This document shows positions 36,017-50,600 of a DNA stretch of 64,000 nucleotides, piece after piece. Position numbers and translations under genes: made by a program. The notes under the pieces were generated by a model that was not told where the DNA came from, searched no databases, and worked only from the letters and a program-made list of their open reading frames with translations. The DNA is from Anoplopoma fimbria (Eukaryota > Chordata > Actinopteri > Perciformes > Anoplopomatidae), in NCBI RefSeq assembly GCF_027596085.1, contig NC_072465.1, positions 17,004,207 through 17,068,206 of the forward strand, written 5' to 3'. The first letter of the stretch is position 1; each line of letters begins with the position of its first letter.

Positions 36017-38350
36017 CTCCAGTCGGTCACAAGTCAAGTGGTTGAAGAATACTGTGGGTACCAAGCGATTGTGATTACCATCATGCCCCTGCACCTCTCT
36101 TTGACAGCAAAACAAACATTTGACACCTGGTATGTATAATCTTGTAAAGTGTAGGATAGCTACTTCTGGTTTCTGACAACTTCCCTCCGACACATAAACT
36201 TGTTGGTAAACAAGTCGATGAACTGCATTACAATATTTCACAGAAATAGGATATAATTCTACTAGAATGATTTAATAGAATGCTACCGTGCTAAACAGCC
36301 ATGCTGGATAAAAAAAGGGATGCACTGGAAAATGCTTCTGTTTACTGAAATCTGACAATGAAAACCTCATGTTATGAAGTTACAAAAATGCTGTGAGCCT
36401 GGATTTGTGTCTGGTTTTATGTTCCATTATGAAGGAGCACTTATGGTTATATTACACCACTAATTATCTAGACATCCAGTCTGCTGGTTGATGTAGTCTA
36501 TTAAAACTAAACAAACTCATTTCCTTAAAGAGCCTGTCACATAGTGTCACTTTATATACCAACCAGCAAGTTTTAGGTTTCCAGCAACTGGCAGATACGG
36601 TGGCTGTGTCTGAAATAACTCTCAATTTACTATGTCGAGCACTATATTAACTGACCGCCAATTTATTTCAGTGTATGAATTTGCGTGGGAAATTTACATC
36701 GACTGTATTTAGTGCCCTTAAAAAAATCTAATAATGGAATGAAAGAAATTAATGTGCATGCCATGTTAAGTCTTTTCTGCCAACAGTTCCACAATGCAAT
36801 GCATCACTTTTTATAGATGCGAAAAATTGTTAGTGATGACGCAAACTGATTCATAAGTGTTGGACATATTTAATGTTTAATATGTAGTAAACTGTTCTGT
36901 TTCATGGGAATGTGTGAGCGAAGATGATTTTAGACACAGCCATGGATTGGATGAAGATGTAGTTCTTCTAATGGTCAGTTGATGCTGGCTCCAAGGAAAT
37001 TACATCCGTATTTGAGCCACTATTTAAAAAAAATTGGAATGGAAGTGTATATATAAACAAACTTCGTCAGGCAGCAGGGCTACACCCCAGCACTCCACAC
37101 CAATCCAACCCGAGGATACTGAGTACGAAGGGCTAAAAGCAACTCTTAGACAACACCAACTGTCACTGGGATTGGCAAATTTAACTACAAACGGCTTTAG
37201 CAGAATAAGTTCAAAATACTTAATTATACAAAAATCTTGCACATACAGTTATGGCTTTAAAGTATATTGAAATAATCTCCCAACATCTCTCTTGAAATGC
37301 TCAATTGTTATTTTTTCCGCAAGACTAAGCTGTTCTGAAGAAACAGTCTAGGTAAGCTCCTTTTTTTATCAGATACAAGTGGTGCTGCTGCCGTTTGGCC
37401 ACCAAGGGACCAGTCTTACCAGCAGGAGCAGTGGTAGCATCACTGGCCAATAGCCTCGGTACGGGTCAGGTTTACTGGTAGCAGTCCAGCTACACAGTCA
37501 GCAACAACCTGAGACTCTGCACCTTTTTGTTGCATTTTCTCAGCAGTGGACCATAAACGATACAATCTCTTTGTGACTGATATTTAATAATAATTTCTGC
37601 ATGCAAGCTCTTCCTAAATGTACTTTTTAGGAGAAAAAAATCTGCCAAAACTATATTTTCATTTATCTCACAACGGGTCAGTGGACGACAGAAGTAGACC
37701 AGGCTTCAAGGCTACTCAGTTACAAAGAGAACATTGACAACTATCGTGGACTTTATAGACATGCCACCCTTATAACTAATACACAGAAATAAAAAATAAA
37801 ATCAGCAAAATGTTCTTATAAAAATAGTAATCTCTCTATATAAAAAGATTAGATGTGTTACCTCAATAAAAGTGAAATGTTCTCCTTCAATTCAAGTGAA
37901 TAATGCACTTAGAAACACAACAGAGAACTGCGCTGCATTTGTAGGTTCTGTGTGTTCATTTTGATGAAGTTGTACTAGAAACATGATATAGCACATCATT
38001 ATCATCGAAGCTTGCATAATGTCTAGATTGCACATGGTCAGTTCAGGCTGTGTGGGTGTTTAGATGAATTTGTTTACCGTTGATGTTTTTTGTCTGTCTT
38101 AAAAGGATAATCAATATATCACTGTAAAAGGTACATTGGATTGAATATATACATACAGTTACAGGATACTTGTATAAATAACATTGTATGATAGGAACAG
38201 GATATATTATCATGTCTAGTCTGTAGATTTTTGTTACTCTTATCCTTGCACAGACATTAACAAATCAATAAATCAGTGAAACTTCACAGAAACTTCTTGT
38301 TTTATTGTCTTGTGACGTTGAATAAAAAGTGTTGAATGGAGATGACTGAA
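36017..38350 (+). other. srgap3: Probable srgap3 3' UTR
   Basis: Non-coding sequence following the TAG stop. Candidate polyadenylation signals AATAAA occur at 37788, 37795, 37865, 38267 and 38321. No other exon is seen and the region reads as AT-rich 3' UTR. The extent is inferred from the last signal cluster, not from transcripts. Confidence 0.5.
38267..38272 (+). terminator. srgap3: Candidate srgap3 polyadenylation signal
   Basis: AATAAA followed about 25-50 bases downstream by a T/GT-rich stretch (CTTGTTTTATTGTCTTGTGA), the arrangement expected of a vertebrate poly(A) site. Upstream AATAAA copies near 37.8 kb could give shorter 3' UTRs. Confidence 0.45.
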
Positions 38351-41300
38351 GATGAACAGTGGACAGTGATGGTTAAGGTAGTGCACTATATTCATATCAA
38401 TAGACCTTGTTACACTGAACAACTGTGGTGAAAATGTGCATGCAGAGCACAACTCATTCATACGTGCACTGAATAGAGTGGTTTTGCATTGCCATCTACT
38501 GGGCAGTACAGATTTTATGTTCTTCCTATTCAAAGACCTTTGGGTATCACTTACAGCTTTTACGTTTGCTTAAGCATATTTTTGAAAATAGGGGTAATTT
38601 TTCAAGAAACTACACACAATGCACACAACCAAACACATAGAACACATCAGATATTTGCAAAATGAAACACTTCACTCAAAACTATACAATCATTTATTTT
38701 TAAAAATATATATATTTCACTGTATGGCACACACATGGTTCATACAATCTGGATCTGTTTGAACCAGTTACACACTACTGTGCTCAATCCTAACACTTTA
38801 AAAAATTTATTTTCTACAGATTTAGTCTGGGTAAGATTTTTTCCAGATGAATGTTCGAGTGAGGTACCTAATTATAGGTAGATTATATCTCTTCACAGCG
38901 TTAATAGTATCAATACATCCATGCATCTCCGATGGTTGCAATTTGCACTGAAAATCAGATAAGAACATATTTTAAACAGAAGATTGTACATAAACACAGC
39001 AAAAGTATCTGTGCAAACAAAGAACACATGAATAACGTTTTTTTTTTCTATTGCTATTAAACATTTTTGAACAAGCCTCACGCTGCCATGTTGAATTCCA
39101 TGTTGTAAACAGGTCGTCACCTTTGGTCTTTTTATAGTGCTTACATGCTGATTGATGAGTTGACAATCAAGCAATCAGGTGTTTGGCCATGTGGAAAGTG
39201 TATTATCTGATTGGATGTGCTGACAGTCTGCCAAAAGCATACATTTACATTAAGTAACATACTCAAGTACGCTTTTAATGTACTTTTACTTCATTTGTAG
39301 TATTATATATTTTTTGTTTCAGGGGGAAATTTTTACCCAAACTTAATTTATCTCACAGATTTATTCACTAGTTACTTTGCAGATGAGATTTGCATACAAA
39401 AATTTGTTCAACACACAAAATGCAATGCATTTTGAAAAAGTTAAAATGGAATAATTAATGATAACTACAACATAAAAAAATGGCATCATCTTAGTGCATC
39501 AATAATAATATTCCTATGTGTTAAGTGTAACCATATCACTGTGAAAGTGGCCGTTCTGCATAATGAGAACTTTCACTTTTGACAAGTATATTAAGCTCAA
39601 TACTAATGCACTTTTACTTCAGTGAAACATTTGAATGCTTAACCTTTACTTGTGATAGCGTATGTTAAGACTTTTACTTGAGTAAAGGATCTTATCACTG
39701 TATTCTACACAACGCAGTATACTATATCTTTTGAATTTTCTTACAAAAAGATATGCAATTACCACTTGTACCCTGTGGATGGGGGCATTGTCATCCTCAA
39801 ACAATGAACATGAGAGAAATTATTGACCATGAAATGAGAATGACAACTTTATCTACGGACAGCATGGAACATGGCCAATACTAGCTGACATGATTTCATT
39901 CACAAGGGTTATGCTTGTCAGATTATACACATCCCATCCATTTATACGTTAGTATAGAATAATTTGTTTATGAAAAGTCTATTTTTAACAGTACTTGTAC
40001 ACAACAGGTGCAAAAGTTAACATTAGGCCTACATATTAACATTATTCATACAGTAAAAACATTGAAAAAGGCCGTACATATTGTTAAGAATTTTTAAAGT
40101 GTACCAAATCATTCAATTATTACACTGCTAGTGTAATATACATTTTTATGAAGACTAAAATAGCTTGAACCTTTCAGTCACAGGGTAGGGGATGTAATCA
40201 CTTTGGCAATTTAAAAGCCTCCAGGCTCCTGTTTTATAATAAATACATATTTTGATGTTCATGCACCATCTCCAGAGTGTTTTTTTCTGCACTTTTTTGC
40301 CTTTGGAGTAATGCATAATATATTTTTGTTATGACCATCATCATCAAAAACATGGTCGTGTTTTGTTCTTCCTCAGGAATGGGTATCTGAACAAATAAAG
40401 CTCTTTTGAGTATTTGTGCCTATGCTAATAACTCTGTCCCTTTAAACAAGTTCATGCTTGTATGCCATTTTTGAATCTTTAATGCTTGTGAGAAATACCT
40501 ACGACCCTCCACCCTCAGCCCCACCGCAAACTCAGAAACACATGTTTTGATCATTTCAATTGGATAACTTGCAGGTCAATGCCCTGAGAGAAATTCTGAG
40601 CTGAAAGAACTGATGCTGGTTGATTATTACAGATAATTTACAGATAAAATACATGGTTTGGATTAAAGCAAAAATAATATATCAATTAGAGATAAATGTG
40701 AATAAATAAAACAGACACACATGGTTTTCACTGCATGGTTTTGTTTTCCCTTTCCTGTCTAAAGGTAATTCTGTTTCTATTTCTTCAATGGTCAGCACTC
40801 AGAGCCAGATTTAACTAATTTAGGTGTGTTTATTGAGATTAACGTGGGAATATAATCAGATTATAAACTTTCCCGAGGCCTGAATGGCTGCTAAGAGGGA
40901 ACGGACCACCCGTGGACTAACACCCATCTTTCCGGTTGTGGTTTACTAGTTCAAAAAGCCTTGTCATTGATGCTGTGAGGTAATAAGTAAGGCCACCAAA
41001 GTCGCAGTTAACACAAGATTTAACTGTTGAGTTAATAGAGAATATGGACTGGCTGGTTTATTCAGGCACCTCTTGATATGTTATAGTCCTTGTCCTGTAA
41101 AGCAGTCAACAGTCCTTCAGAGGGCTTCCTGATACTGTATGTAATGCAGAACTCAAGTACAACACAATTATCAATAGAAATACACTGGAAACAAGGTTTG
41201 AATTTGTCTATGCTTATAGTTTCCAATATACTGTATTTTAAAGGTTCTCTATATGGATTTGAGAGAATATCTATCGCCTCCCCACTGCTCTCAACATGGC

Positions 41301-44099
41301 AACAGCTTTGACGGGTTAGGGTAAGGGTTAACAGTAATAACAGCACGGAAAGCGCGGACCGAGCTTAAAGTCAATTTTGGGATGATTTTTAGAGCTTTTT
41401 CGCTGAAGCAGGAGAGTTTAGTTGCACGCCAAGGAAATCAAAACAATGACCTCAAGGTTGCTAAAAGAAATGAGGGAGACTGCAGATTGAGATGATAAAT
41501 TATCCGCGGGTTCTTCACAATGAGCGATCCAGTTCACGTACAAGTAGTCAAGTGATCCATTGAGAATAGAAAATACAGATAACATCTGCTTTAATGAAAA
41601 GCACGGTTTACTTGGGGCCTCCCCATCACACCGTATATGTACGTGTGTTGTGAGTGATTCAACTCCTCAGTTTAATCTTGTGACCCTCAGGTTGGAAATC
41701 GCTGTCCTAGAGTACTGAGAATTAGTTTCTCTTTAGCGTGTGATGAAGAGAAATCACCCTCTATATTTAGCCATGCAATTTGTAAACCCTGCTAATGCAG
41801 ACTTATTTGCTCCATTTACAATAAATCTGTTTGTGGTTTAATCAGGTGTGTTTGTGTGTTAGACAGACATTGGTGTGTGTTTGTTGTTGCATTTGTAAGT
41901 AGCTGCTTGCTTGATGTATTGGACTGTTTTAAATCAGTCAGGAAATTGTACGATTAAACCCTTTGTGGTTATTTAGGATGCAAACAGACTTGTGCACATT
42001 ACTATGAGTTTTTGGTCGTAATATTCAATAATATGTTTTTCAATAGAAAACATCTGAGGGGAAATTGGTTTATTACTCTTTAATAGCAATGCTATGAGGT
42101 GTATATAATTAACTTAATGTTGGAAAAGAAAATACATAAGTGTTTATCTTGTGTTTTACTATGAAAATACATAGGTGATACCAGATGTTTTTTAGTATAT
42201 GTTTTTCATTATTTGAAACATCTGACTGAAACATGACTCAAGGATAGCTTAAACTAAACAAACAATTTTCCTGTACAATAATAAGTTACAGGAATAGAAA
42301 TTATGATGCTTTTTTTTTTCTTCATATTTTTATTATAATTGAGAAGTCATATAAAGTAAATAACCAGCACTGCATCCAATGTTTTGTAAGAAAATGAAAC
42401 TATTCATATTACATGGCTCCAGGTGGAATTACTTATTACCATCCAGTTGGTTCACTTGCTGGTGCAAATAACCCAAAGTCATCTCAGTGTCATAAATGTG
42501 ATTAACTCCATGTGTCTGTTTGATCAGTGCTTTTTTAACAAGTTCAACCTGACAGGAAAAAGCAATTCACACACCCGAGTTAACAGTAATTGAAACGATT
42601 AAGCTTCTCTCCAAACTATAAGCAATAAAATCCAACTCTTGAGTGCAATTTGAAGGTATTGTAAACAATGTGGAACAATGAAACAGACAATTCTCCAGTC
42701 ACTTAATGCAATTTGTCATTGTTTTTTTATCCAGTATGCTTGACTTTCTTGAATGCACTGTACCAATCCTGTTCTCTAACCCCTCCACATACCATCTTCC
42801 ACACCATTAGGTTTCCTTAGAGTGTATAGTTTAACTGAGCTGAACTAATTGATGACCACAACCATGTAATATGACTCATAACAAACTTTTCCATTTCCTC
42901 TAGTCACACTGTTACACTTCATCTACCTTAAAGTCAAACATCAAACCCCAACATTAGCAGTGTGGATCTTTTTTGCACTGTTTATGTCGGCTGTATATTA
43001 GGATATGACATATAGGACATCAACGCAAGGCAAGAAACAACAGATCCAGCATGTTTTAATTACACAATATTTAGGTACAAATGGCCCTTGTTTCTTGTTC
43101 ATTCTTCACATTGACTAGTTAGAAAGATTAGGTAACTTTGGAAAAGATGCTAAATGAAATTGGAATGCAAACTTTGCAGAGAGAATATATTTCCATCTCA
43201 CTTTGAAAGGAGCAATGAAGCAGAAAAACACAAGGTGCAGATTTTTTCTGTTTCACCAAGTCTCACCTGTTTCTGATTTGACACTCAGGATATTGTCCAA
43301 TTTACATAGGAAATTGCTATATTCTCTATTCCCTATATTCCTTCAAGGCTGTATTTTATACTGTATGGGTGGTCAGATAGCATTATGTCTGTTCATGGTA
43401 AGGAACAGCTGTTAACATTTATTTTGTTACCTTGTCTTTGTGCTCTTCAGGTACATTCCCTACAGTGTCTTGCCTGAACACTGTATGTTTCCTGCTATGT
43501 CTGTTCTCCCTAACTAGATGACTTGATCCGCTTTAACACAAAGCTGCTGCCAGTGCTGCTCTCATCTGTTGTCTGTTTAACTTAATAATACAACATTAAA
43601 AAATGAAAGGTTGATGGATTGGAAAAAGTCAAAAGGACTCTTAGAAGTAATGATTTAATTAAACAAGCAGCTTTGAAGGACATTTCAGCCAGACAGAGAC
43701 AAGATGCAAAAGAAGATCCAGCTGACACAGTTTAGCAGAACGAACAAACAAAAGCTCCATCCTGAGTTACTTTCAGAAAGGATTTACTTAGTGAGAAAAC
43801 CGTCAGACATTAAAGTTAAATGTGTATTATTAGGATGCAGATGTGTCGTATTGAAACAGATATTTCAGCTTAATCTCATCACCTTTAGGTTTGGCAAGTA
43901 TTAAAAATACTCTTCTTAGTTCCTTTGTCGTGGTAATATTGAGCTTTTTTTAATTAAATTAACATTTCTTGTTAAAAAGTATTTTTGGGCCAGTAAAATG
44001 TCCAAAACATTATTTACATATTAGGCTAAATATAAGGAAGCAGATGTGGAAAAGTCCAGTACAGCAGCATTCATATCCCCTTGATATGAGCCAGCTTTT
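38351..44099. other. Intergenic, no gene seen
   Basis: No coding exon of any recognised family on either strand. Positions about 39240-39700 contain several ACTTTTACTT and GAGTAAAGGA motifs that I associate with a degenerate dispersed fish repeat. The rest is AT-rich and unassigned. Confidence 0.5.
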
Positions 44100-44577
44100 A
44101 ACAAGTTGAAAGGAAAAGTTAGTTTGAGAAATATACTTATTCACTTTTCTTTCCAAGAGTTAGATCAAAATAATCTCATCTTGTATGGAGCTATAGCCTG
44201 AAGGCAGTTAGGCTAGTTTAGCATAACGACTAAAAACAGTATGAAACAGCCTGCCTCCGCCTACCCACACATCTAAAGCTCACTAATCCACTTGCTGTAT
44301 CTCATTTGTTTAGTACGTCTGTGTTGCCAAACAACCTCACATTGAAGGCAAAACTAAAAGACTTCACTACGTCCTGCTTTTCTGAGGAAATAGTTCCAGC
44401 ACATGCTCCATAAATCCACAAATTGTTGTATTTACATTTCTGTTTATGTATTGATTAAACGGGGTATGCATGAATTAATGAGCTTTAAAATGTCTTGATA
44501 TTGTATTTTTTTGAGAGACCGGCCCGCTGTTTCCACCTGATTCAAGTCTTCACGCTAGCTAGGCTAACAGCTAACAT
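44100..44577. mobile_element. Degenerate palindromic fold-back repeat
   Basis: The left half (AGAAATATACTTATTCACTT, TTAGGCTAGTTTAGCATAA, TAAAGCTCACTAAT) and the right half (GATTAAACGGGGTATGCATG, AATTAATGAGCTTTA, CACGCTAGCTAGGCTAACAG) are reverse-complement versions of one element. The arms are diverged but share the same order of motifs. Same family as 8905-9060 and 28150-28412. No coding capacity. Confidence 0.65.
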
Positions 44578-47500
44578 GTTCTCAAAAAGAAGAATGGTAT
44601 ATTACCCAACATTTTTAACAACAAATGATTCTGTCATGAGCTGTATATCATTTCAGTGGGAAATACAAATATTTTTCCCAATAAAAATTGCAGGAAGAAA
44701 TGGATGTAGCTTTAACCACAGCAGCCACTGCTCCAGGATTCCAGTTTGTGTTTCCATTTTTCCACTTTCATTTACCATAAAAGGTAGAGCTTTTTTGGCA
44801 AATGGTAAAAGAGTGCTTTTTTCTGGTTTCATCCCGGCGTCAGACAAGTGTTTAAGTGGTGCTTTGACTTCAAATTAGCTGGAGCAGAGGGGTACATTTT
44901 GTGAAAGCAGAATGTACTCTTCAGACGAATTATAGAGAAGATGCACTCTCTTCTGAACATTGAGACTTGTGCAAACAGCTTGGGGGGTGGCAGCAGTTGG
45001 CTTATATTTGCCAAAGGTGAATTTTAAAGGGAAATGCAGGGTCAGTGGTGGTAAAATCCTTTTCTAATAACACAATAAAATAATAATCACTATGAGGACA
45101 GCTGGAAGCTCAGATAGCTAAGACAGAAAAAAGAAGATTTGCTCTCATGAGTGTTACTTCTGAACCACCTGCAACCAAGAAGAGCATGTGATAAAAAATC
45201 TTTGCAGAGCATAGAACTACTACTAGAAGTTTTGAGTTAAAAATATTGCGCTTGCTTGTGTGTGTGAATATTGTGCAAACAAGTTGGAAATGAAATGAGC
45301 CCTGACATGCAATCTCTTGTTCCTCCAGACCCCGCGGTGCGAGAAGTGCAAACATCCAGGTGTCTGTTTCCAATCAGAGGGACATGGTGTGTTGATTCAT
45401 CCCCCTCCCATCTGCTCCATGGCTATGCTATTACCAGCAACAACTGTAAGGTGCTGAGGTAACTGTTGGGAGCTGTAGGGGTCTGATCAACTAAATCTCT
45501 CAGAAGACAGGAATTTTGACCCAAGAGGAAGAGGGAGAGAAATAATAATTAATGACCGGAGGCAGACGTCAAAGTGCTAAAATACTCCTGGCAGGTCACA
45601 GTAATTAATAACTCATTCAGTGAGTCTTAGGATTCATCACTGGTGGAACTAATGTGCTTATGAAAAATTGCAGGATATCTCTACCCTGGAGGTGAGAGGG
45701 ATAGATTTGGATACCATTTGGATATCAAGCTACTGTTGAACTGACCATTGACTTGTGCTCTGTATGTAAGCAAGCAATTTCTATGGAGCAACGTCGATAC
45801 TTCAAAATATATAAGTACTGCACTAATACATATTTTATATACTAAACCTGCAACAACTGATTTCTTGGCGGCAGTGGAAGCTTCGAACACAACATTGACA
45901 TCTTTACAATTGATACTGTGAACTTGTTAGCAAGTTGCTTGTTTACACATCCATCAGTTACAGAGCAAGATTTTCAATCATTTAGAGTTGTGTTCCTGGC
46001 AGATGTTAAACCTTGTTCCTGGCAGATGTAAAACCAGTATTCACTCTCTTTTAGCTCCGTTGTTTGTCTCTACCAACTAATTACCATTATCATTTCCAGT
46101 CACAGCAGGCTGTTTTCAGTAGAAAAGCCCTGATGAATCACATGCAAGCACTGATACTCTGAGGCAAAGGTCATGTGTCTCTTTAAAGGATTTAATGTGA
46201 TACTTCCTTTCTGATCTCTTCAGGGACTCGCTGTTATCTCAGAAGACAACATTGGGTCAGGGCTAGGATTCAGTCTCCATTTCAACATGCATGCAACCAT
46301 ATTCACTGTTAGCATAGACAGGTATTATCTCGCCGCACTCTAAAACATATAACTTGAATTTCTGTCCTTAAAGTATAATGGCCAGTAGGTCTGTTATGTA
46401 AATAGCCACAAGCCACACAAAATTAGATTCTGATATGGATACTTTCTAAAATAAATAGCTAGAAGCCTTGTTACTACTACATTGCACTGCTGAGAACTTC
46501 TCCATTATCAATTTCATGGATATTATCTGTCTCTGTTTAATATGAGATACAGATGTGGGATCTTTTTCCCATATTTGATGTTTGTTATACATGATTGTTT
46601 ATTTGCTAAGCCTCTTCTCTTCCTGTGGACAAGAAGTGGGCAGCCACAGTGGACAATGGCATCAAGCTGTATGAGTCTCATGGTTATAAAGCACTGAGGG
46701 ATGAAAGAATGTGCTTAAACAACCACACGCTACAAATTGTTTACAATCCTTTCAGAACTTGTCTAAGAATACATACAGAAAATAACATTCTCAGATGTTG
46801 ATTACATGTTGCTCCTTCATGCTTAAGGATTTATTAACTAGCTTCTCAAATCAACTTAATGCAAGAAACTGCAATTTGCTGTGAACACAATTTGCTGATC
46901 AGTTGGTTGCTCAGACCACCATTTTGGTATCGACTGAATTATCTCATCAACTATTAAAATGATTGCCATTGCATTAGGTAAAGACATTCATGGGGCCCTG
47001 AGGATGAATTCTAATGACTTGGGTCGGCATTTAAATGTGCCTTTGTGACCAAATACCTGCAAAACTGTTGACATTCCGATTTACCTCAGATTTACTTTAT
47101 GTTTAGTGCTAATCAAGGCTATAGAACAAATGCTGGGACAGGGTCTTGAGCTATGTGGTATGGCACAGGGGCAGTGTAATTGGAGCAGTAAGGTTGAAGC
47201 GTTACATCCGACGCTGCTGGAAATAAAAGGACGGTGTCGGCTCAGGTGCTATTTGAGTGCGCTGACAAGTTTTTTGGGTGCGCTGGAATGGATGATGGCC
47301 GATATACAACAGAAAGTTTTCAGACAGTAAATATTTGTTTATGGTCTTTTATTATAGATCTTTTCAATAATTGTAGAATTGTAATTCTCACCCATTGAGT
47401 AGGCTACTATGACAACCTACCTGCAGATGCTTATTGAAAAAATGAATCATCCTGACATGTAAAAACAGTGTAGCCTTTCTAGTAGAATGTTTACCAATCT

Positions 47501-47617
47501 CTCGAAGATTTAATTGCAATTATAAGGTCCATCGTAGTGTCCCTTTAAACATTCACATTGGATATTACTCTATTGCATTAATTAATCCCTAAAATCCAAG
47601 ATTATAAACTAACACTG

Positions 47618-47673
<56 letters not shown>

Positions 47674-50600
47674 GCACTACAACTCAACAAAATACTGTCC
47701 TATAAAATAATTAAGCTCATAGACTATATAATAAACTGGACTGACTCACTGCTCCACATTTTGGTTTGTGGATCGTTTTCGAGTATCAGCTGATTAGGCT
47801 CAACTGACCAGAGGTTAATGTCACGTTGCCGAAGTAATATTAGTTATGTTTGCTCCGGAGTACCAGTACATGAACACAGTATCAGACTGATACCTGACTG
47901 ATACCTGACTCTGGTATCGTTGCATCCCTACACGAGAGGATGGAGCTAGTACAACCAAATGCTACTTACAATTTTAGTTGACCAAAACTGTTACAATTAA
48001 TTATCATTAACTGAAAACACACTGTGAAAGGGTTAAAGTTGTAAGACGAGAATGCAGACAACACCATAGCAGCAACCTGTCGATTACAAAGTAGCCAGGT
48101 CCTAAAGCATACCCTATTTTATCATCTATTTTAATCTTATTTGGACCATAATTTACTAAATGAACATCATGCTGTATTGAAAAGGTAAACTTCTTTTTGC
48201 AACCAGAGGATTTGCCACCTGTTGGCCATTTGAAGTAATGCAAGTGTTAAGCACTTCCGCATTGACCTCAATTTTCAGAATTGAAGGTTGCAGCCTTTTA
48301 AAACAAAACAAGCCTGAGTTGACGTTGTGTATCATTTCTGTGTGCAAAGCAAGCAGAAATAAAATATTGCACATGCAGCAGTTTATTACTCACGGCCTCT
48401 TAGACCAGTTGGACTAGCTGGGTGATGAACTGGTGAATTAAACGATAAGGGGACTGATGTTCGGAGATCCCGGCTCCTGCCTCCAACAACCGGCTGTAGT
48501 GATAGCTGAAGCCCGGACCTTCTATGCTCCCAAAAACATGTCTCCTGGTCCTATGCTTTAATGATAATATACACATGTTTCTTTTAGTAAATTTCTTTGT
48601 CCAAAAGTATCCTTACAATGCTACATGGTAACGGGCCTAATTCTCCAAAGGATAGTCAGTGTCTAGGATGTCTGTGTCGCTCTACTGCTCGTGAATGAAC
48701 TCTTTAGGACTAGATTGGACTGACAGCTCATTAACATCCAATACAAATAAAGAAGGTCAAGATAGACAGCATGGCACTCTTTAAGGTTAGGAAGTAAACT
48801 AAGCACGCCACTTTCATTAGAGACAGTTTAAACAATATTTGTTGTTATGTGTATAACACCCAAACTGCAATTAACTTTATTTATATGTGACAAAGATATC
48901 TCTATCAGCTGTTTACTGTTTTACCCTGCTATATTTACTATGAACTGTATTTAAACACTTTAAATTAAATAGTCACTCTTAACATAACTATTTATTAGTT
49001 ACCATTAACTTATTTATTCTTGCCTATAAATGTAATATGTAGTGTGGGCTACATGTATACAAATGTATTAAATTGCAAAGACTGATTGGTGAATAGTTCC
49101 AGAATAATTCTGATTCAAGAAGTTATTTAGGAAAACGCTGTGAATGTTAATGAATATAATTCTTCGCTGCTACTGTATGGTTTCCAGTTAACTGTGAATA
49201 AGGTGCTAAATGGTACAAAACCAATAACACTCCATATCATGTACAATACATATAAAGTGTTCTATCACGTAAAAATGGTTTATCATACTGAGTTGTTATT
49301 ATAAAATGAATCATTACGTCAAACTACAATACCTTTGTCTACAAATACTGGTTAGATTATGATAACATTTGTTTTTTGTTTTTATGGATAAAGATTATTT
49401 TGCAGACCAAGCGTTCTAACACAAATTCCTGGTCAGCTCAGTTAATACCTCTCAGATAGATCCCCATAGCAAATGGAAAATCCTCCTCTAACACTCATTG
49501 CCTGGGCATTTCTTAAAGAATTCAAATGTAGTCTCCATCTTGTTTCCATTTTACATGCTCCCAGTGTGATCTGTAAACACAATATCCTCTTTCATTGGTA
49601 CAATATACAGATGTGACTGAAACAAGTCAGCGGCCAAGAAATGTCTTAGTGATGTGCACCGCTCAATGTGACATTAGTAGAGTATGCCACTGCTAAACTG
49701 AATAAATCACGTTTGAATTATTTTATAAGGAAATGCACTCAATATGAAGCCAGATACCAGAGGTTTTGTACAGAAGTTTACTACAAAATCTGATCAACAG
49801 CACAATCTTGCTCTTTTATTTCATTACATAAATGCATCAGTACATAACGTTGACTAGAAAATGTTTTATGGTACCCCAGATGGTGTGAGCACAACACGTA
49901 AAGAAATATTACGAACAATACAAATTAATTATTTGAAGGTAATATACTCCTAATTTATGGAAAGAACATAATTAATTGGGGTTGTAGCTTCTCCATTTTC
50001 CTTCCATACTCTATCCCAAACAATTAAAACATTTCTCTATTATTTCCTTGTATTTTGCAGTAAAATCCATTATTTCATTGGACACTTTAATTACAAAACA
50101 ATATATTTCGGTTTAATCTGATTCAGATTTATTTGGAGATTTATAACATTACAACCTCACTCTTTCAGTCCTTGCTATTGGCTGCCCAAGGCCATTCTCC
50201 ATGCCCTGTACTTACCGCATTTCATGCAGGAGGGTAAAGTACCCGCGTTCCTCTCCGCACCTCCAACACATCTTATCCTGGCTCAGCCCCATCTGGTATA
50301 TTGTAATGGGTGTAAAGTGGACTCTATATGACTTCATACTGGATATTGTTTCCCATTCCCCTTCTCTTGTGCTGATCACATTGTTTTACTTGCAACCATC
50401 AATATCCAATTCATATACAGTGTTGTCAACTATTTTAAAGTATGAGCACTTTTCCCTATCTTATCAACTGTGGCATTAGTGTGAGGAGAAACCATAACCA
50501 GTTATTTCAAGAATTACTATAAATTCCAGGACATGACAGTTTGCATGTGTCATTTTAATTCACACTTTTCTTTCTGTGTATCCTCGAAGTCCTTGGCTGA

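Noticed and set aside
35548..36030. 160-codon antisense frame over srgap3 exon 22
   Set aside because: Shadow of the Ser/Pro-rich coding strand; the sense frame matches the SRGAP3 tail residue by residue.
47106..47330. 74-codon frame considered as a possible RAD18 or other gene exon
   Set aside because: No RING, zinc-finger or SAP pattern, no splice-site support and no neighbours in phase.
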